Source: Clostridiales bacterium (GTDB lineage Bacteria > Bacillota > Clostridia > Christensenellales > Borkfalkiaceae). From it: a stretch of 64,000 nt of DNA. Under the pieces are notes generated by a model. It saw only the letters and a program-made list of their open reading frames with translations, was not told the DNA's origin and searched no databases. The stretch covers positions 203,465 through 267,464 of the forward strand of contig SVHW01000001.1 of the NCBI GenBank assembly GCA_015055655.1. Direction: 5' to 3'. Shown here in pieces: positions 1 through 8,670 of the stretch. Within the stretch, counting starts at the first letter, position 1, and every line of letters starts with the position of its first letter. The position numbers were made by a program, and so were the translations under genes.

Positions 1-957
1 CTCTTTCGAAGCGGTTTTTGAAAATTCGTCGTCGTATATTTTCGCCGTCTTGTCCTTTAAATCCGCCAAACGTTCGATATGCGCTTTCTTTTCCGGCGAA
101 TCCTTTTTGCTGGACGATTTTTTAGGAAAAACGGGTTTTTGTAACGCGCAAGCGGAAAAATACGTTTCCGCATTGATTATTGCCTCCAACGCTTTACCAA
201 GTTCGGTACATAAAGCCAATTGCGGCGGTGATTGTATCGTTTCAAAATACGCCCGTTCTTCTTCTACTCTCTCCAAATAATACGCTGCTTTCTCTTTTAC
301 AAACGCAAGTAAATCAGCGCTGATTTGATTAAACAACGTTTCGTCGTAATCACCCGCGTTTTCTAAAAAGAAACGATAATCCGCCCGATTACGTAATTTA
401 TCATATACGGAAAGCAAATTTTTCCGCAAGGTGTTATCGCTCTTTTTCCGCCAATATACAGATAGAAGGTGTGTAAAAGCCTCGTCTTTTTCTGCGTAAC
501 CTTGTTCGAAGACGTCATCAATCGCCTCGTTTTTCAACGCCGTTCCGTCAGCGTCGTCGCTTCCAATGACTCGGAAGGCGTTATCCACCCCCGCCTTATA
601 AAAATGGGTACGAATCAGCCTTGCGCAAAAGGAGTGTATCGTAGAAATATCCGCCGTGGATACTTCGTCTAATTGTTGTTTCAACTCCGCGCGGCGGTTG
701 GCACTCACGTTCGGCTCGTTAATCGCCGAAACAAGCGCCTTCCTTAATTTTTCTTTCATCTGCGAGGCAGCTTTTTTTGTAAAAGTTACGGCAAGAATTT
801 CGTTTACCCGTCCTCCCGAACGAATAAAACGAATAATTTTTTCTATCATTACCGTCGTCTTCCCGCTGCCTGCCGATGCAGACACTATCGTCTTCCCGTC
901 CGTTTCTATTGCGCGAAGTTGTTCGGCGGTGAATTTGCCTTGTTTCTTTTCTTCCAC
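1..957 (-). CDS. addA: ATP-dependent helicase/nuclease subunit A (AddA), N-terminal part, cut by window edge
   Basis: AddA is the UvrD-like helicase and nuclease subunit of the AddAB double-strand-break resection complex. The frame is open from a GTG at 957 to base 1 (319 codons), so the C-terminal two thirds lie outside the window. Residues 20-31 read SASAGSGKTTVM, the Walker A site, and about residue 100 reads STADISTIHSFCARLIR, the AddA helicase motif Ia region. The GTG is chosen because AAGGAGGGGG lies just upstream, overlapping the end of addB. The two genes are only 3 bp apart, so they should be translationally linked. The UvrD/Rep superfamily is certain from the motifs; AddA rather than PcrA follows from the upstream addB. 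Confidence 0.93.
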   Translation of the reverse strand, partial: MEEKKQGKFTAEQLRAIETDGKTIVSASAGSGKTTVMIEKIIRFIRSGGRVNEILAVTFTKKAASQMKEKLRKALVSAINEPNVSANRRAELKQQLDEVSTADISTIHSFCARLIRTHFYKAGVDNAFRVIGSDDADGTALKNEAIDDVFEQGYAEKDEAFTHLLSVYWRKKSDNTLRKNLLSVYDKLRNRADYRFFLENAGDYDETLFNQISADLLAFVKEKAAYYLERVEEERAYFETIQSPPQLALCTELGKALEAIINAETYFSACALQKPVFPKKSSSKKDSPEKKAHIERLADLKDKTAKIYDDEFSKTASKE

Positions 958-960
958 GAC

Positions 961-3900
961 TTATTCCCCCTCCTTGATAACTCTTGCTATTTCCGCAATA
1001 GATTTCGGCTCGATACTATCTTCCGTTCTTTGTGCGCCTTGGCCACGGTTAAAACCGCACAACCCACCGTACTTACAATAATCACAGCTACCTTTATACG
1101 GCGTGGGCGCAATAAACCCTTCCTTCAATTCTTTACAGCCCTGTCTTGCAACCAATACGGAATAATCCAAAAAGTCGCGGAAGGTTTGTTCGTCCATTAC
1201 GCGTTTACTTCTGTTATTATTAAGCGACGCAGGGAAATATTCGCTTTGTTCTCCTTCCTGCAACGTCTTATCCCCACAAAGCAACGCTTCCGTTTCCCCG
1301 TTGAGAAAACCTTTCATTTGAAAACGTTTTTCCGTCGTTTCCGTATAATCAATGGACGCAGGGAAATAAAAGACGCCGGCAGGTATGCGTTCACCTTGAA
1401 TTGCAGACATATACAGTTGCATTTGCAGTTTTCTGCCCGTATAATACGACACCGCTTTATCGTCAATAGAACCTGTTTTGTAATCGATAACGCGAACGTA
1501 TTTTTCCGTAGAATCCACCCTATCCACCTTTCCGTGATAATCGGGCGTGGAAATATCCATTTCCGTTTGTTCTACGACGTACGCAGAATTTTTAATTTGT
1601 CGAAATGCCGCCACGGCAACGTCCGTGGCTTCTTTTAATAATTTTTCAGAGAAAACCGCACCGGAAGCCCTCTCCTCTTGCATTGCGTATAACGGGCTTT
1701 GCAATAATTTACGCGCTTCTTGCATCGCAAACGAACGCATCTCTTCTTCCGTAGCAATTTCTTTGGACGCCTTCGCCGTAGCTTCTAAAAGCGCGTGTAC
1801 AAAATTGCCCGTATCCAACGCCAATACAGCCGTTTCTTCACGCTGTTTAAGTTTTAATCCTCTTTCCACGAAATTACGGAACGGGCAAGCAAAATACCCT
1901 TCCAACGCCGTAGGCGAGATTTTGCCGTTGCGGAAAAATAACGCTTCGCCGCATTTTACGTCCACAACTTCTTTATTCTCCGCCAAATAATCGTCCTTTT
2001 CCGTCACGGAAAGTTTATCAAGCGCGGTATATACAGAAGAATATTTTTCCGTGGATTTGCTGCGTTTTTCCTCGTAATTACGCTTTTCCGTCAACAATTG
2101 CCTAATAGCAGGCGCAGGCGCGGCGCAACGGTAGACAAAATCCTCTTCCGTATCCGTCTTGCGGCGCGCGATAGCATGTCCGTCCTCGCCGCAAAAATAC
2201 TCGTCCACGTAACGGAAAATCTCGCTGAGCGCAGGCTCGCTTCCGTCCGCTGAAAGCGGATAAGTCAAATGCAATTCCCGCAAAAACGTACATAAATTCA
2301 GCCCTACGTTTTCACGAGTACGTTTGTTCACTTCCGCTACCGTCGGTTCAAGCAGCGTCTTCACGTTTGCCAAGCGTTCGATTTCTTTATCCGAAACGAT
2401 TGCCGTATCTCCTGCGGCGTAAGGCACGTCTTCCGTCATACCCAACGCAAAAAGGTTCGCCACTTTTTCAATGCGACTTTGCGCCACGTCCCCCACGAAA
2501 ACCGCGTCTAATTTCAAAGGTATTAAGGATATTTCCGTTGCGTCTAACCCGTCTTGTAACACCGCGGCAAATTCCGCCACCGTCATTTCCTTATCGCCCG
2601 TCAACTGTTCCGCCTCAGCGAGCAACGCGTCCAATGCGCCCTCAATTTGCGCAAAATACGCCTTTTGCGCCACGTCGGCAAAACTTTCTTTTAATTGCGA
2701 AAGCCTTTCTTGCGCGTCAAAATCCGCCAAAATTCCTCTAACCGCGTGACAGTATTCCCGTCCGCTTGCGCGTGTTTTTATCCGTTGCGTTGCTTTCAAT
2801 AAACGCTCTCTTCCGTCGCATAACGCGCTGAGTTCAAATAATTCCCTCACCGCTTCGCTATCTTTAATTTCACGTTTTGCCCCACCGCGATAATTGGCAA
2901 ATTTTAACAAATAATTCCTGTACTCGTCACTCTCGCCAAAAAATACGTTTTGCGCAAGCGATTGTACGGATACGGGAGAATAACGTTCTTTGACGACGCG
3001 GAAACAATCCAATAAAAACGTAGCCAACGGGTGCGATTTTAACGAGCGCTTCTCGTCGGTAAAATACGGAATACAGTATTCGCCAAAGGCGCGTCGTAAA
3101 GGTAAAGAATAGCTGCAAATATCGGGCACAAGCACCGCGATATCGCGGTAATGCACGTCGCTGTTTTGCGACGTAACACGGCGAATTTGAGCAGCGACGT
3201 ATTCTGCCTCCGCCATTTTATCTGCGCCCTCGAATATACGAATAGCGTTCGTGCGCAGTTTTTCCCCAACGTTTTTATCGGGGTTAAACAAGCCTTTTCG
3301 TAAAATTTCCGCCTCGCCGTCCAACGCTCGTCCAAGCTGTAAAACGCGCGTTTTTCCAAACTCGTTGCATACTTTCACAAAGGTGTCGGCGGCGTGATTT
3401 GCGTATAAATCCTCTTCTCCAAAACAAAATACGCCCACGACGTTTTTTGCACGACGGCACACCGCGCGGATAATCTCTTGGGCTTGTGGTGTGAACGCCG
3501 TATACCCAAGAAAAAACACGTTGGCTTTTTGCAACGTTTCGTCTTGTAAAATACGCGTCGGCAGCAAGGATAAATATCTGCTTTCATCAAATAACCCACA
3601 TTCTTGTAAAAACGACAAATAGCCCTCGTATATCAACGCCAAATCCGCCATTTTCTTTTTTAATACGTCGTCGGGCAACAATGAAAGACTTTCGCGTATC
3701 GTTTCCGGCGTAATTTGCGACGCGGAAAATTGGGCTAACGTTTCATAAATGCACTTTGCATTATTCCCCGCGGAATACGCCGTTGTAAAACATTGCAAAC
3801 GCTCTTCACGTTGCAAACGCGTCATCACGTCGCCAACAATCATTACCGAGCCTTGTTTACTGATAGAACGCTCGTCCGAGCGTAAAAACCTTGCAAAGGT

Positions 3901-4080
3901 GCTGACGTTCGTTTGAAAAGTACCGCCTGTTTCACGCAAAACGGCCCGTTCGGCAATCAGCGTCAATCTATCTTCACAAAAAACGAGATTATAATCGCCC
4001 GTTTGTTCAAAAGCGGAAACGTATTTTGCCATTTCTTCCATACATTCCGATAAAGTAAACGTTTTTATTGCGGTAAACAT
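961..4080 (-). CDS. addB: ATP-dependent nuclease subunit B (AddB), no visible Walker A
   Basis: Partner of AddA in recombinational repair. The protein is 1039 residues from an ATG at 4080 that has AAGGAGGGG six bases upstream; a longer reading from 4104 lacks that spacing. The C-terminal RecB-like nuclease is clear: a metal-binding D in KVDRVDS, then IDYKTG with the catalytic DYK. Cysteines in YFACPFRNF and in CDYCKYGGLC are the expected four ligands of the AddB iron-sulfur cluster. The N-terminus aligns with AddB after the P-loop (VFCEDRLTLIAERAV), but the GxxGSGKT loop itself is not present. A divergent promoter region separates it from the lipoprotein gene. AddB identity is secure; loss of ATP binding by this subunit is inference. 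Confidence 0.92.
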   Translation of the reverse strand: MFTAIKTFTLSECMEEMAKYVSAFEQTGDYNLVFCEDRLTLIAERAVLRETGGTFQTNVSTFARFLRSDERSISKQGSVMIVGDVMTRLQREERLQCFTTAYSAGNNAKCIYETLAQFSASQITPETIRESLSLLPDDVLKKKMADLALIYEGYLSFLQECGLFDESRYLSLLPTRILQDETLQKANVFFLGYTAFTPQAQEIIRAVCRRAKNVVGVFCFGEEDLYANHAADTFVKVCNEFGKTRVLQLGRALDGEAEILRKGLFNPDKNVGEKLRTNAIRIFEGADKMAEAEYVAAQIRRVTSQNSDVHYRDIAVLVPDICSYSLPLRRAFGEYCIPYFTDEKRSLKSHPLATFLLDCFRVVKERYSPVSVQSLAQNVFFGESDEYRNYLLKFANYRGGAKREIKDSEAVRELFELSALCDGRERLLKATQRIKTRASGREYCHAVRGILADFDAQERLSQLKESFADVAQKAYFAQIEGALDALLAEAEQLTGDKEMTVAEFAAVLQDGLDATEISLIPLKLDAVFVGDVAQSRIEKVANLFALGMTEDVPYAAGDTAIVSDKEIERLANVKTLLEPTVAEVNKRTRENVGLNLCTFLRELHLTYPLSADGSEPALSEIFRYVDEYFCGEDGHAIARRKTDTEEDFVYRCAAPAPAIRQLLTEKRNYEEKRSKSTEKYSSVYTALDKLSVTEKDDYLAENKEVVDVKCGEALFFRNGKISPTALEGYFACPFRNFVERGLKLKQREETAVLALDTGNFVHALLEATAKASKEIATEEEMRSFAMQEARKLLQSPLYAMQEERASGAVFSEKLLKEATDVAVAAFRQIKNSAYVVEQTEMDISTPDYHGKVDRVDSTEKYVRVIDYKTGSIDDKAVSYYTGRKLQMQLYMSAIQGERIPAGVFYFPASIDYTETTEKRFQMKGFLNGETEALLCGDKTLQEGEQSEYFPASLNNNRSKRVMDEQTFRDFLDYSVLVARQGCKELKEGFIAPTPYKGSCDYCKYGGLCGFNRGQGAQRTEDSIEPKSIAEIARVIKEGE

Positions 4081-4128
4081 ACGCCCCTCCTTCCACCAAA
4101 TCAAGCGGTGATTTTTCTTTCTTTTTCT

Positions 4129-4137
4129 ATTATAACA
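4129..4137 (-). promoter_or_regulatory. Extended -10 element upstream of addBA
   Basis: On the minus strand the sequence reads TGTTATAAT, a TGn-extended -10, about 50 bases before the addB start. The best -35 candidate about 17 bases upstream is weak (TGAAAT), which is common with extended -10 elements. It is the only good candidate in the 172-bp gap before addB. Confidence 0.6.
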
Positions 4138-4197
4138 TATTCTTGGGACAAATTTCAGCTTTTTTTATAAGAATTTTTAAGAAATCTCGATTTTGTT

Positions 4198-4226
4198 TTT
4201 ACAAATCGCAATTTATGTGCTATAAT
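4198..4226 (+). promoter_or_regulatory. Sigma-A promoter of the lipoprotein gene
   Basis: TTTACA at 4198-4203 and TATAAT at 4221-4226 are separated by 17 bases, and the -10 is preceded by TG in the extended position. The predicted transcript starts about 40 bases before the coding region. Its leader holds a small hairpin, TTACGCG (4244-4250) pairing with CGCGTAA (4256-4262), just before the ribosome binding site. Confidence 0.85.
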
Positions 4227-4276
4227 AATAGCAATAAAACTTTTTACGCGGCTTTCGCGTAATAAAAAGGAAGGAT

Positions 4277-5278
4277 ATGAAAAGAAAAATCTTTTTAGCC
4301 GTCACGATGGCTATGACAACCGTATTTTTAGCGTCTTGCTCTGCGTGTGAAGCTTGCTCCGGGAACACGAAGGTTTCCTTTAAGGATTACTATTTAAGCG
4401 ACGCTAATCACGCCGTAAGCGAAGTAAATGAAACGCTTTCCTACGACGTCGTTCACGAAGGGAACAATTCGTATAACGGATACAAAATAAATTACGCTAA
4501 CGGAACGTATACTACGACGTTGACGAAAAATAAAGACAATAAGGATACCCCTTTTAACGAGAGCGAAACGTACACTCTCGTAAGTAAATTCTCTATTGAC
4601 GTCACGTACGAATTTAACGGAACTTCTGTGGAATTTACGGATACGACCAACGCATCGGTGATTTTCTACGCCGCAAAAAATTCGTTGCAACCGTTATCTT
4701 CTCAAAAAACCGTTTACAGCCACTCTCCCTCGCAAAATACCCCCAGCAAAATAGAAGATTGTTATACGGAATATCACCAAACAATCACCACCGAATACAA
4801 CGATGCGTGCACGGGCGGAAAAACAACCGTTGTCAATCATAAATTCCCCAATTCGCAGCCGGACGTACAAAACTTTGAAATTGAAGACGCCGATAAATAC
4901 ACCTATTTGGATAACGAGCAATTATTATTCGCTTTGCGCTGTATGACGCCTACCACCTCGGGAAAGGTGCAAATTTATTCTCCTTTCGTCAAATCCGTTC
5001 AAACGATTAAAACCGTTTTCGGTTCTGCAAACACCTCGCAATTTCATTTGAAATTGAACGGAGCAACGGAAAAGCAAACGTACGAAATCTCCTATCTTCC
5101 CGTAAACGTTGATTTGGAAGCCAAACACAACGGCGCCACGCAAGAAGTTTGGATAGCGGAAACGTTAAACATCACGAATAACGAGTATAGAAACGTTATG
5201 TTGCAATATACGACCCCGTTACCCTTTAATTTAGGGAAATTACAATATAAATTAGTTTCCGCGAATTTCACAAAATAA
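4277..5278 (+). CDS. Putative lipoprotein, function unknown
   Basis: A 333-residue protein whose N-terminus is a lipoprotein signal peptide: MKRK, then a hydrophobic stretch ending in the lipobox LASC, so Cys21 is probably lipidated and the mature protein sits on the outer face of the membrane. The mature part is rich in Asn, Thr, Tyr and Lys with alternating beta-strand patterns and no internal membrane segment; I recognise no family. AAGGAAGGAT lies at the right distance before the ATG. The gene is a single transcription unit with its own promoter and terminator, opposite in direction to both neighbours. A surface or substrate-binding role is only a guess. Confidence 0.85.
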   Translation: MKRKIFLAVTMAMTTVFLASCSACEACSGNTKVSFKDYYLSDANHAVSEVNETLSYDVVHEGNNSYNGYKINYANGTYTTTLTKNKDNKDTPFNESETYTLVSKFSIDVTYEFNGTSVEFTDTTNASVIFYAAKNSLQPLSSQKTVYSHSPSQNTPSKIEDCYTEYHQTITTEYNDACTGGKTTVVNHKFPNSQPDVQNFEIEDADKYTYLDNEQLLFALRCMTPTTSGKVQIYSPFVKSVQTIKTVFGSANTSQFHLKLNGATEKQTYEISYLPVNVDLEAKHNGATQEVWIAETLNITNNEYRNVMLQYTTPLPFNLGKLQYKLVSANFTK

Positions 5279-5285
5279 CGACAAG

Positions 5286-5317
5286 AAAAAACCTCGGCAA
5301 CATAGCCGAGGTTTTTT
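5286..5317. terminator. Bidirectional Rho-independent terminator
   Basis: CCTCGGC (5292-5298) pairs with GCCGAGG (5305-5311) around a six-base loop, flanked by six A on the left and six T on the right. It can therefore end transcription from both the lipoprotein gene and the convergent hydrolase gene. Confidence 0.92.
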
Positions 5318-5318
5318 A

Positions 5319-6152
5319 TTAGAACGTTTCTTTCGTATGTCTATGGAAGAAGGCGGAACAATCGTCCAACCATTTGGACGTACGCAATAAATGCGCCCCC
5401 TTGGGATTGATTTCTTCGTCGCACGTGGATAAACCGTGTACGCCGTCTGCATATATATGCATTTCAAAATCCACGCCTTTTTCGGATAACGCTTGCCCAT
5501 AACGGATGGCATTATCTACGGGCACCGCTTGGTCCTTTGCCGTTGCCCAAATAAAGGCAGGCGGCGTTGTTTCCGTCACCGCTTCATTTAAATTTAACGT
5601 GCGCATAAGTTCTTTACGAGCCTCTTCCGTATATCCGTAAAGCAAATTATCAAACGATTCTGCGTGTCCGTTCACGGAAGAAATAACGGGATAACCAAGC
5701 CCTACTGCCGTAGGTTTGCAATCAAGGTCCTTTCCCGCTTTTGCAGGTATGGAAGCATATTCCACAGCAAAATTCCCCGTCAAATGTCCACCCGCGGAAA
5801 ATCCAACGACAAACACTTCGTCTTTATTCACGTGGAGTTCGTCCGCGTGTTTTTTTATATAATCAACAGCTGCGCCAAGTTCGATAAGCTGTTCGGGATA
5901 AGAATAACCGTTTTCGCCACCGCAAACGTATCTTAATACAAACGTTTGGAAACCTCGCGCGGAAAAAGCCACCGCTACGGGTTCGCCTTCACGTTGGCTT
6001 ACCATACCGTAAGCGCCACCGGGAACAACGACGAGCGCAGGACGTTTCCACTCTCCCATCGGCCCATCAAAAGGATAATCCATTACGTGACAATCCAATT
6101 CGCCGCCCTGTAAACCGTATTCTTTTTGTAAATCAACCGTAAAAGCCTTCAT
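5319..6152 (-). CDS. Alpha/beta hydrolase, acetyl-esterase/lipase type
   Basis: A 277-residue alpha/beta-hydrolase fold enzyme, probably a cytoplasmic carboxylesterase because no signal peptide is seen. The nucleophile elbow GFSAGG is near residue 115, the oxyanion region is VVPGGAYG near residue 43, and a C-terminal GVHGLS supplies the likely catalytic His; an Asp in the AKDQAVPV region completes the triad. The ATG at 6152 is preferred because GAGGAGAA lies just upstream; an upstream TTG would overlap the lysC stop. Only 20 bases separate it from lysC, so it is cotranscribed. The substrate cannot be inferred. Xylan esterase or BD-FAE-like enzymes share this pattern. Confidence 0.85.
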   Translation of the reverse strand: MKAFTVDLQKEYGLQGGELDCHVMDYPFDGPMGEWKRPALVVVPGGAYGMVSQREGEPVAVAFSARGFQTFVLRYVCGGENGYSYPEQLIELGAAVDYIKKHADELHVNKDEVFVVGFSAGGHLTGNFAVEYASIPAKAGKDLDCKPTAVGLGYPVISSVNGHAESFDNLLYGYTEEARKELMRTLNLNEAVTETTPPAFIWATAKDQAVPVDNAIRYGQALSEKGVDFEMHIYADGVHGLSTCDEEINPKGAHLLRTSKWLDDCSAFFHRHTKETF

Positions 6153-6172
6153 TTTCTTCTCCTCGTTAGTTA

Positions 6173-7495
6173 TCAATTAAAAAATTCGTTATAAATTGCG
6201 CTGATACAAGCACCGCAGTCTGCATTTTCTACGCCGACGATAATATTCATCTCGCTGGAACCTTGGTCAATCATTATCACGTTGATGCCAGCCTCGGAAA
6301 GCGCCTTAAATAATCGCGCAGACGTACCGACGTTTTTTGCCATGCCGTGCCCTACCGTTGCAACAAGCGCAATGTTTTCGTGCACGTAAATTTTATCCGG
6401 ATGAACAAGCGTTTTGATTTCGTCAACAACTTCTTGCAAGACGCCGTTTTTCAAATATTCGTTATCAATAACCAACGACATCGTATCGATACCCGAAGGC
6501 AAATGTTCAAACGAAATGCCACGCTTGCCAATAACGGACAACACTTTACCAACAAACCCAACTTCGCTGTTCATCATCGATTTTTCCAACGATATCGCCG
6601 TGAAATCTTTTTTCCCTGCGATACCCGTAACGACGTTATCGCGGATGTCACGCGTTGACATCTTCACGATATACGTGCCCTCATCCGTAGGGCGGAAAGT
6701 ATTACAAATACGGATGGGAATCCCTGCGTTTCTTACAGGGAAAATCGCCTCGCTATGTAATACGTTTGCACCCATATACGAAAGTTCTCGAAGTTCGTGA
6801 TAAGAAAGTTCGGGAATACATTTCGGCGAATTCACAATGCGAGGGTCACACGCGTAAAAACCGCTGACGTCCGTCCAATTTTCATAAAGCGACGCCATAA
6901 CGCCACGCGCCACGATAGAGCCGGAAATATCTCCGCCGCCACGTGAAAACGTCTTAACCTTACCGTCAGCGCCCAATCCGTAAAAACCGGGAATTACTGC
7001 CCTATCGTACTGTTTAAGCACCTTGGCAGCCAAATCAAACGTTTCTTCACAAAGCGTACCGTCTGCATTAAAGCGTACGAACTCCGTTGCGTCTACGAAG
7101 GCAACACCCAACACCGCCGCCATAATTTTTGCGGCAAGATATTCGCCACGCGAAGCGCAATAATCGCGGCCTGCGCCTTGCAAAATCGACTTTTCAATCT
7201 CATCCAAGGCCTCTTTCATCCCCAACGCCTTGCCCACTTCCGCTTCAATGCTCGTGAAACGATTGCGAATTTTGTTAAACGTTTCTTCAAAGGCAACCGT
7301 ATTGCCTTCGTCCGCTTCGTCCGAACACTTGTACAAAAGGTCCGTCACTTTAATATCGCCGCCAAAACGCTTACCGGGTGCAGACACCACGACGTATTTG
7401 CGTTCACTATCCGCCTCGACGATTTTCGCCGCCGTTAAAATAACGTTTCCGTCCGCCATAGACGTTCCGCCGAATTTACATACTTTGATACCCAT
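6173..7495 (-). CDS. lysC: Aspartate kinase
   Basis: Catalyses ATP-dependent phosphorylation of L-aspartate, the first step toward lysine, threonine, methionine and diaminopimelate. At 440 residues it is a monofunctional aspartokinase. The N-terminus carries VCKFGGTSMAD, the substrate and ATP binding KFGGTS motif, and the SRGGGDISG segment near residue 185 is the second hallmark. Two C-terminal ACT domains, including a DQGSSEMNIIVGV segment, suggest feedback control by an end-product amino acid. AGGAG precedes the ATG. A terminator-like hairpin lies immediately upstream of that site, so expression may depend on read-through or on a promoter I cannot place. No other lysine genes are near. Confidence 0.95.
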   Translation of the reverse strand: MGIKVCKFGGTSMADGNVILTAAKIVEADSERKYVVVSAPGKRFGGDIKVTDLLYKCSDEADEGNTVAFEETFNKIRNRFTSIEAEVGKALGMKEALDEIEKSILQGAGRDYCASRGEYLAAKIMAAVLGVAFVDATEFVRFNADGTLCEETFDLAAKVLKQYDRAVIPGFYGLGADGKVKTFSRGGGDISGSIVARGVMASLYENWTDVSGFYACDPRIVNSPKCIPELSYHELRELSYMGANVLHSEAIFPVRNAGIPIRICNTFRPTDEGTYIVKMSTRDIRDNVVTGIAGKKDFTAISLEKSMMNSEVGFVGKVLSVIGKRGISFEHLPSGIDTMSLVIDNEYLKNGVLQEVVDEIKTLVHPDKIYVHENIALVATVGHGMAKNVGTSARLFKALSEAGINVIMIDQGSSEMNIIVGVENADCGACISAIYNEFFN

Positions 7496-7508
7496 AACTA
7501 CTCCTTAT

Positions 7509-7526
7509 AAAAAGCAACCGCTTTTT
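7509..7526 (-). terminator. Terminator-like hairpin between cdaA unit and lysC
   Basis: On the minus strand AAAAAGC pairs with GCTTTTT around a GGTT loop, followed by AT and then directly by the lysC ribosome binding site. The stem is weak, with only two G-C pairs, but the U-rich 3' arm fits a terminator of the cdaA operon. Confidence 0.5.
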
Positions 7527-7556
7527 ACGTATCTTTTCTCACTTTTCCCGCTATGA

Positions 7557-7664
7557 TTATAAAATATTTATTAAAACCACTACAACCGTAGCAAGCACCA
7601 ACGAAATTGCTTTTATCCAAAATTTAGAGAAAAATACTTTTTTCAAAAATTGTCCAAATTTCAT
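7557..7664 (-). CDS. 35-residue membrane peptide, apparent remnant of CdaR (YbbR)
   Basis: A small gene that starts within the cdaA stop (ATGA overlap, 7661-7664) behind a perfect GGAGG with a six-base spacer. Its 35 residues are a basic amphipathic start (MKFGQFLKKVFFSKFW) and one transmembrane helix (AISLVLATVVVVLIN). This is what the first 35 residues of a CdaR/YbbR protein look like, and cdaR normally follows cdaA and encodes the membrane regulator of the cyclase. After the stop there are no YbbR repeat domains, only about 60 bases to lysC. So either the regulator has been cut down to its anchor, or this is an unrelated small membrane protein in the same place. It is too short to be picked up by standard ORF cut-offs. 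Confidence 0.75.
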   Translation of the reverse strand: MKFGQFLKKVFFSKFWIKAISLVLATVVVVLINIL

Positions 7665-8554
7665 CTTATACCTCCACGTTGTTTCTTATCCGTCAAAGGC
7701 ATTTCTTGCCAATAATAATCTTTTAATGCGTCCACAAGCATATCGTAATCGGCATATCGAGTTACGTTCCCTTGTTTAACGATAGAGATAATACCCGTTT
7801 CTTCGGACACCACCAACGAAATAACGTTTGCCGCTTCCGTAATGCCGATTGCCGCGCGATGACGCGTGCCGTATTCTTTGGGATAACTGGTTTTTTGCGT
7901 CAACGGCAAAAAGCAACCTGCCGCTTGAATTTTATGCCCGTGTATTATCGTTGCCCCGTCGTGTAAAGGCGCTTTGGGGAAGAAAATCCCTTCAATCAGT
8001 TGCGTAGATATTTCCGCATCGATAACGACGCCGCTTTGCAATACTTGTTTAGGCAAACTACCTTTGGAAAGCACGATTAACGCGCCCACGTTATTTTTGG
8101 ACATATTTTGCAACGCCTTGATAACGTTCGTGATACAACGTTCGGTATCCGCATGCGAACGGATATCCGTATTGCTGTTCACCTTCTCAGGGTGACTAAC
8201 TTTGGTGGTATGCACGTCCCAAAGCGTCTTTTTTACTTCCACGTTGAATAAAATCAACATAAACGCCGAAATCAGCACTACGAACGCCAAATAGAAAGTG
8301 CCGTTAATTAGCTCTTCTCCTAAAACGTTATCCGCAAATACCGTTATTGCGCCCCCGACTATTAAAATAACCCAATAGCCGAACATCAACTTCGTGGCAT
8401 CGTTTTCCCTTAAAATTTTTGAAACAAAATAAATCGTCAAAAAAAAGAATACGATTTCTACGGCATACATAACTTTGAAATTATTAAAGAAATTAAAAAA
8501 TCCTTCAACAAATTCGGAAAGTCTTCCTGCCGTCGCTAAAAGCCCCGTCACCAC
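7661..8554 (-). CDS. cdaA: Diadenylate cyclase CdaA
   Basis: Makes c-di-AMP from two ATP; the signal controls potassium and osmolyte homeostasis in Bacillota. The 297-residue protein has two or three N-terminal membrane helices (to about residue 100) and a cytoplasmic DAC domain with both catalytic motifs: DGATIIHG near residue 200 and GTRHRAAIG near residue 230. The GTG at 8554 follows AGGAGGGG; a second GTG one codon later is equally possible. A likely promoter (-10 TATAAT at 8611-8616, minus strand) lies in the gap from holA. The usual partners cdaR and glmM do not follow; only a 35-codon cdaR-like remnant does. Confidence 0.95.
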   Translation of the reverse strand: MVTGLLATAGRLSEFVEGFFNFFNNFKVMYAVEIVFFFLTIYFVSKILRENDATKLMFGYWVILIVGGAITVFADNVLGEELINGTFYLAFVVLISAFMLILFNVEVKKTLWDVHTTKVSHPEKVNSNTDIRSHADTERCITNVIKALQNMSKNNVGALIVLSKGSLPKQVLQSGVVIDAEISTQLIEGIFFPKAPLHDGATIIHGHKIQAAGCFLPLTQKTSYPKEYGTRHRAAIGITEAANVISLVVSEETGIISIVKQGNVTRYADYDMLVDALKDYYWQEMPLTDKKQRGGIR

Positions 8555-8576
8555 AGTCCCCTCCTTTTTCCTATAC

Positions 8577-8595
8577 TTTACTTTTTTAAAGTAAA
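8577..8595. promoter_or_regulatory. Inverted repeat in the cdaA leader
   Basis: TTTACTT and AAGTAAA form a perfect 7-bp inverted repeat with a five-base spacer, between the predicted cdaA -10 (8611-8616) and the ribosome binding site. It could be an operator or a weak RNA hairpin. The base composition is very AT-rich, so chance is possible. Confidence 0.35.
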
Positions 8596-8670
8596 AACGT
8601 TGCTGTTATTATTATATAAGATTTTTTTTGAAAAATAAAGCAAAATTATCTATTTTTTGCACTCTTTTTC

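Noticed and set aside
919-1638. 239-codon plus-strand frame opposite addB
   Set aside because: Arg/Phe-rich shadow of the AddB nuclease domain with no start signal.
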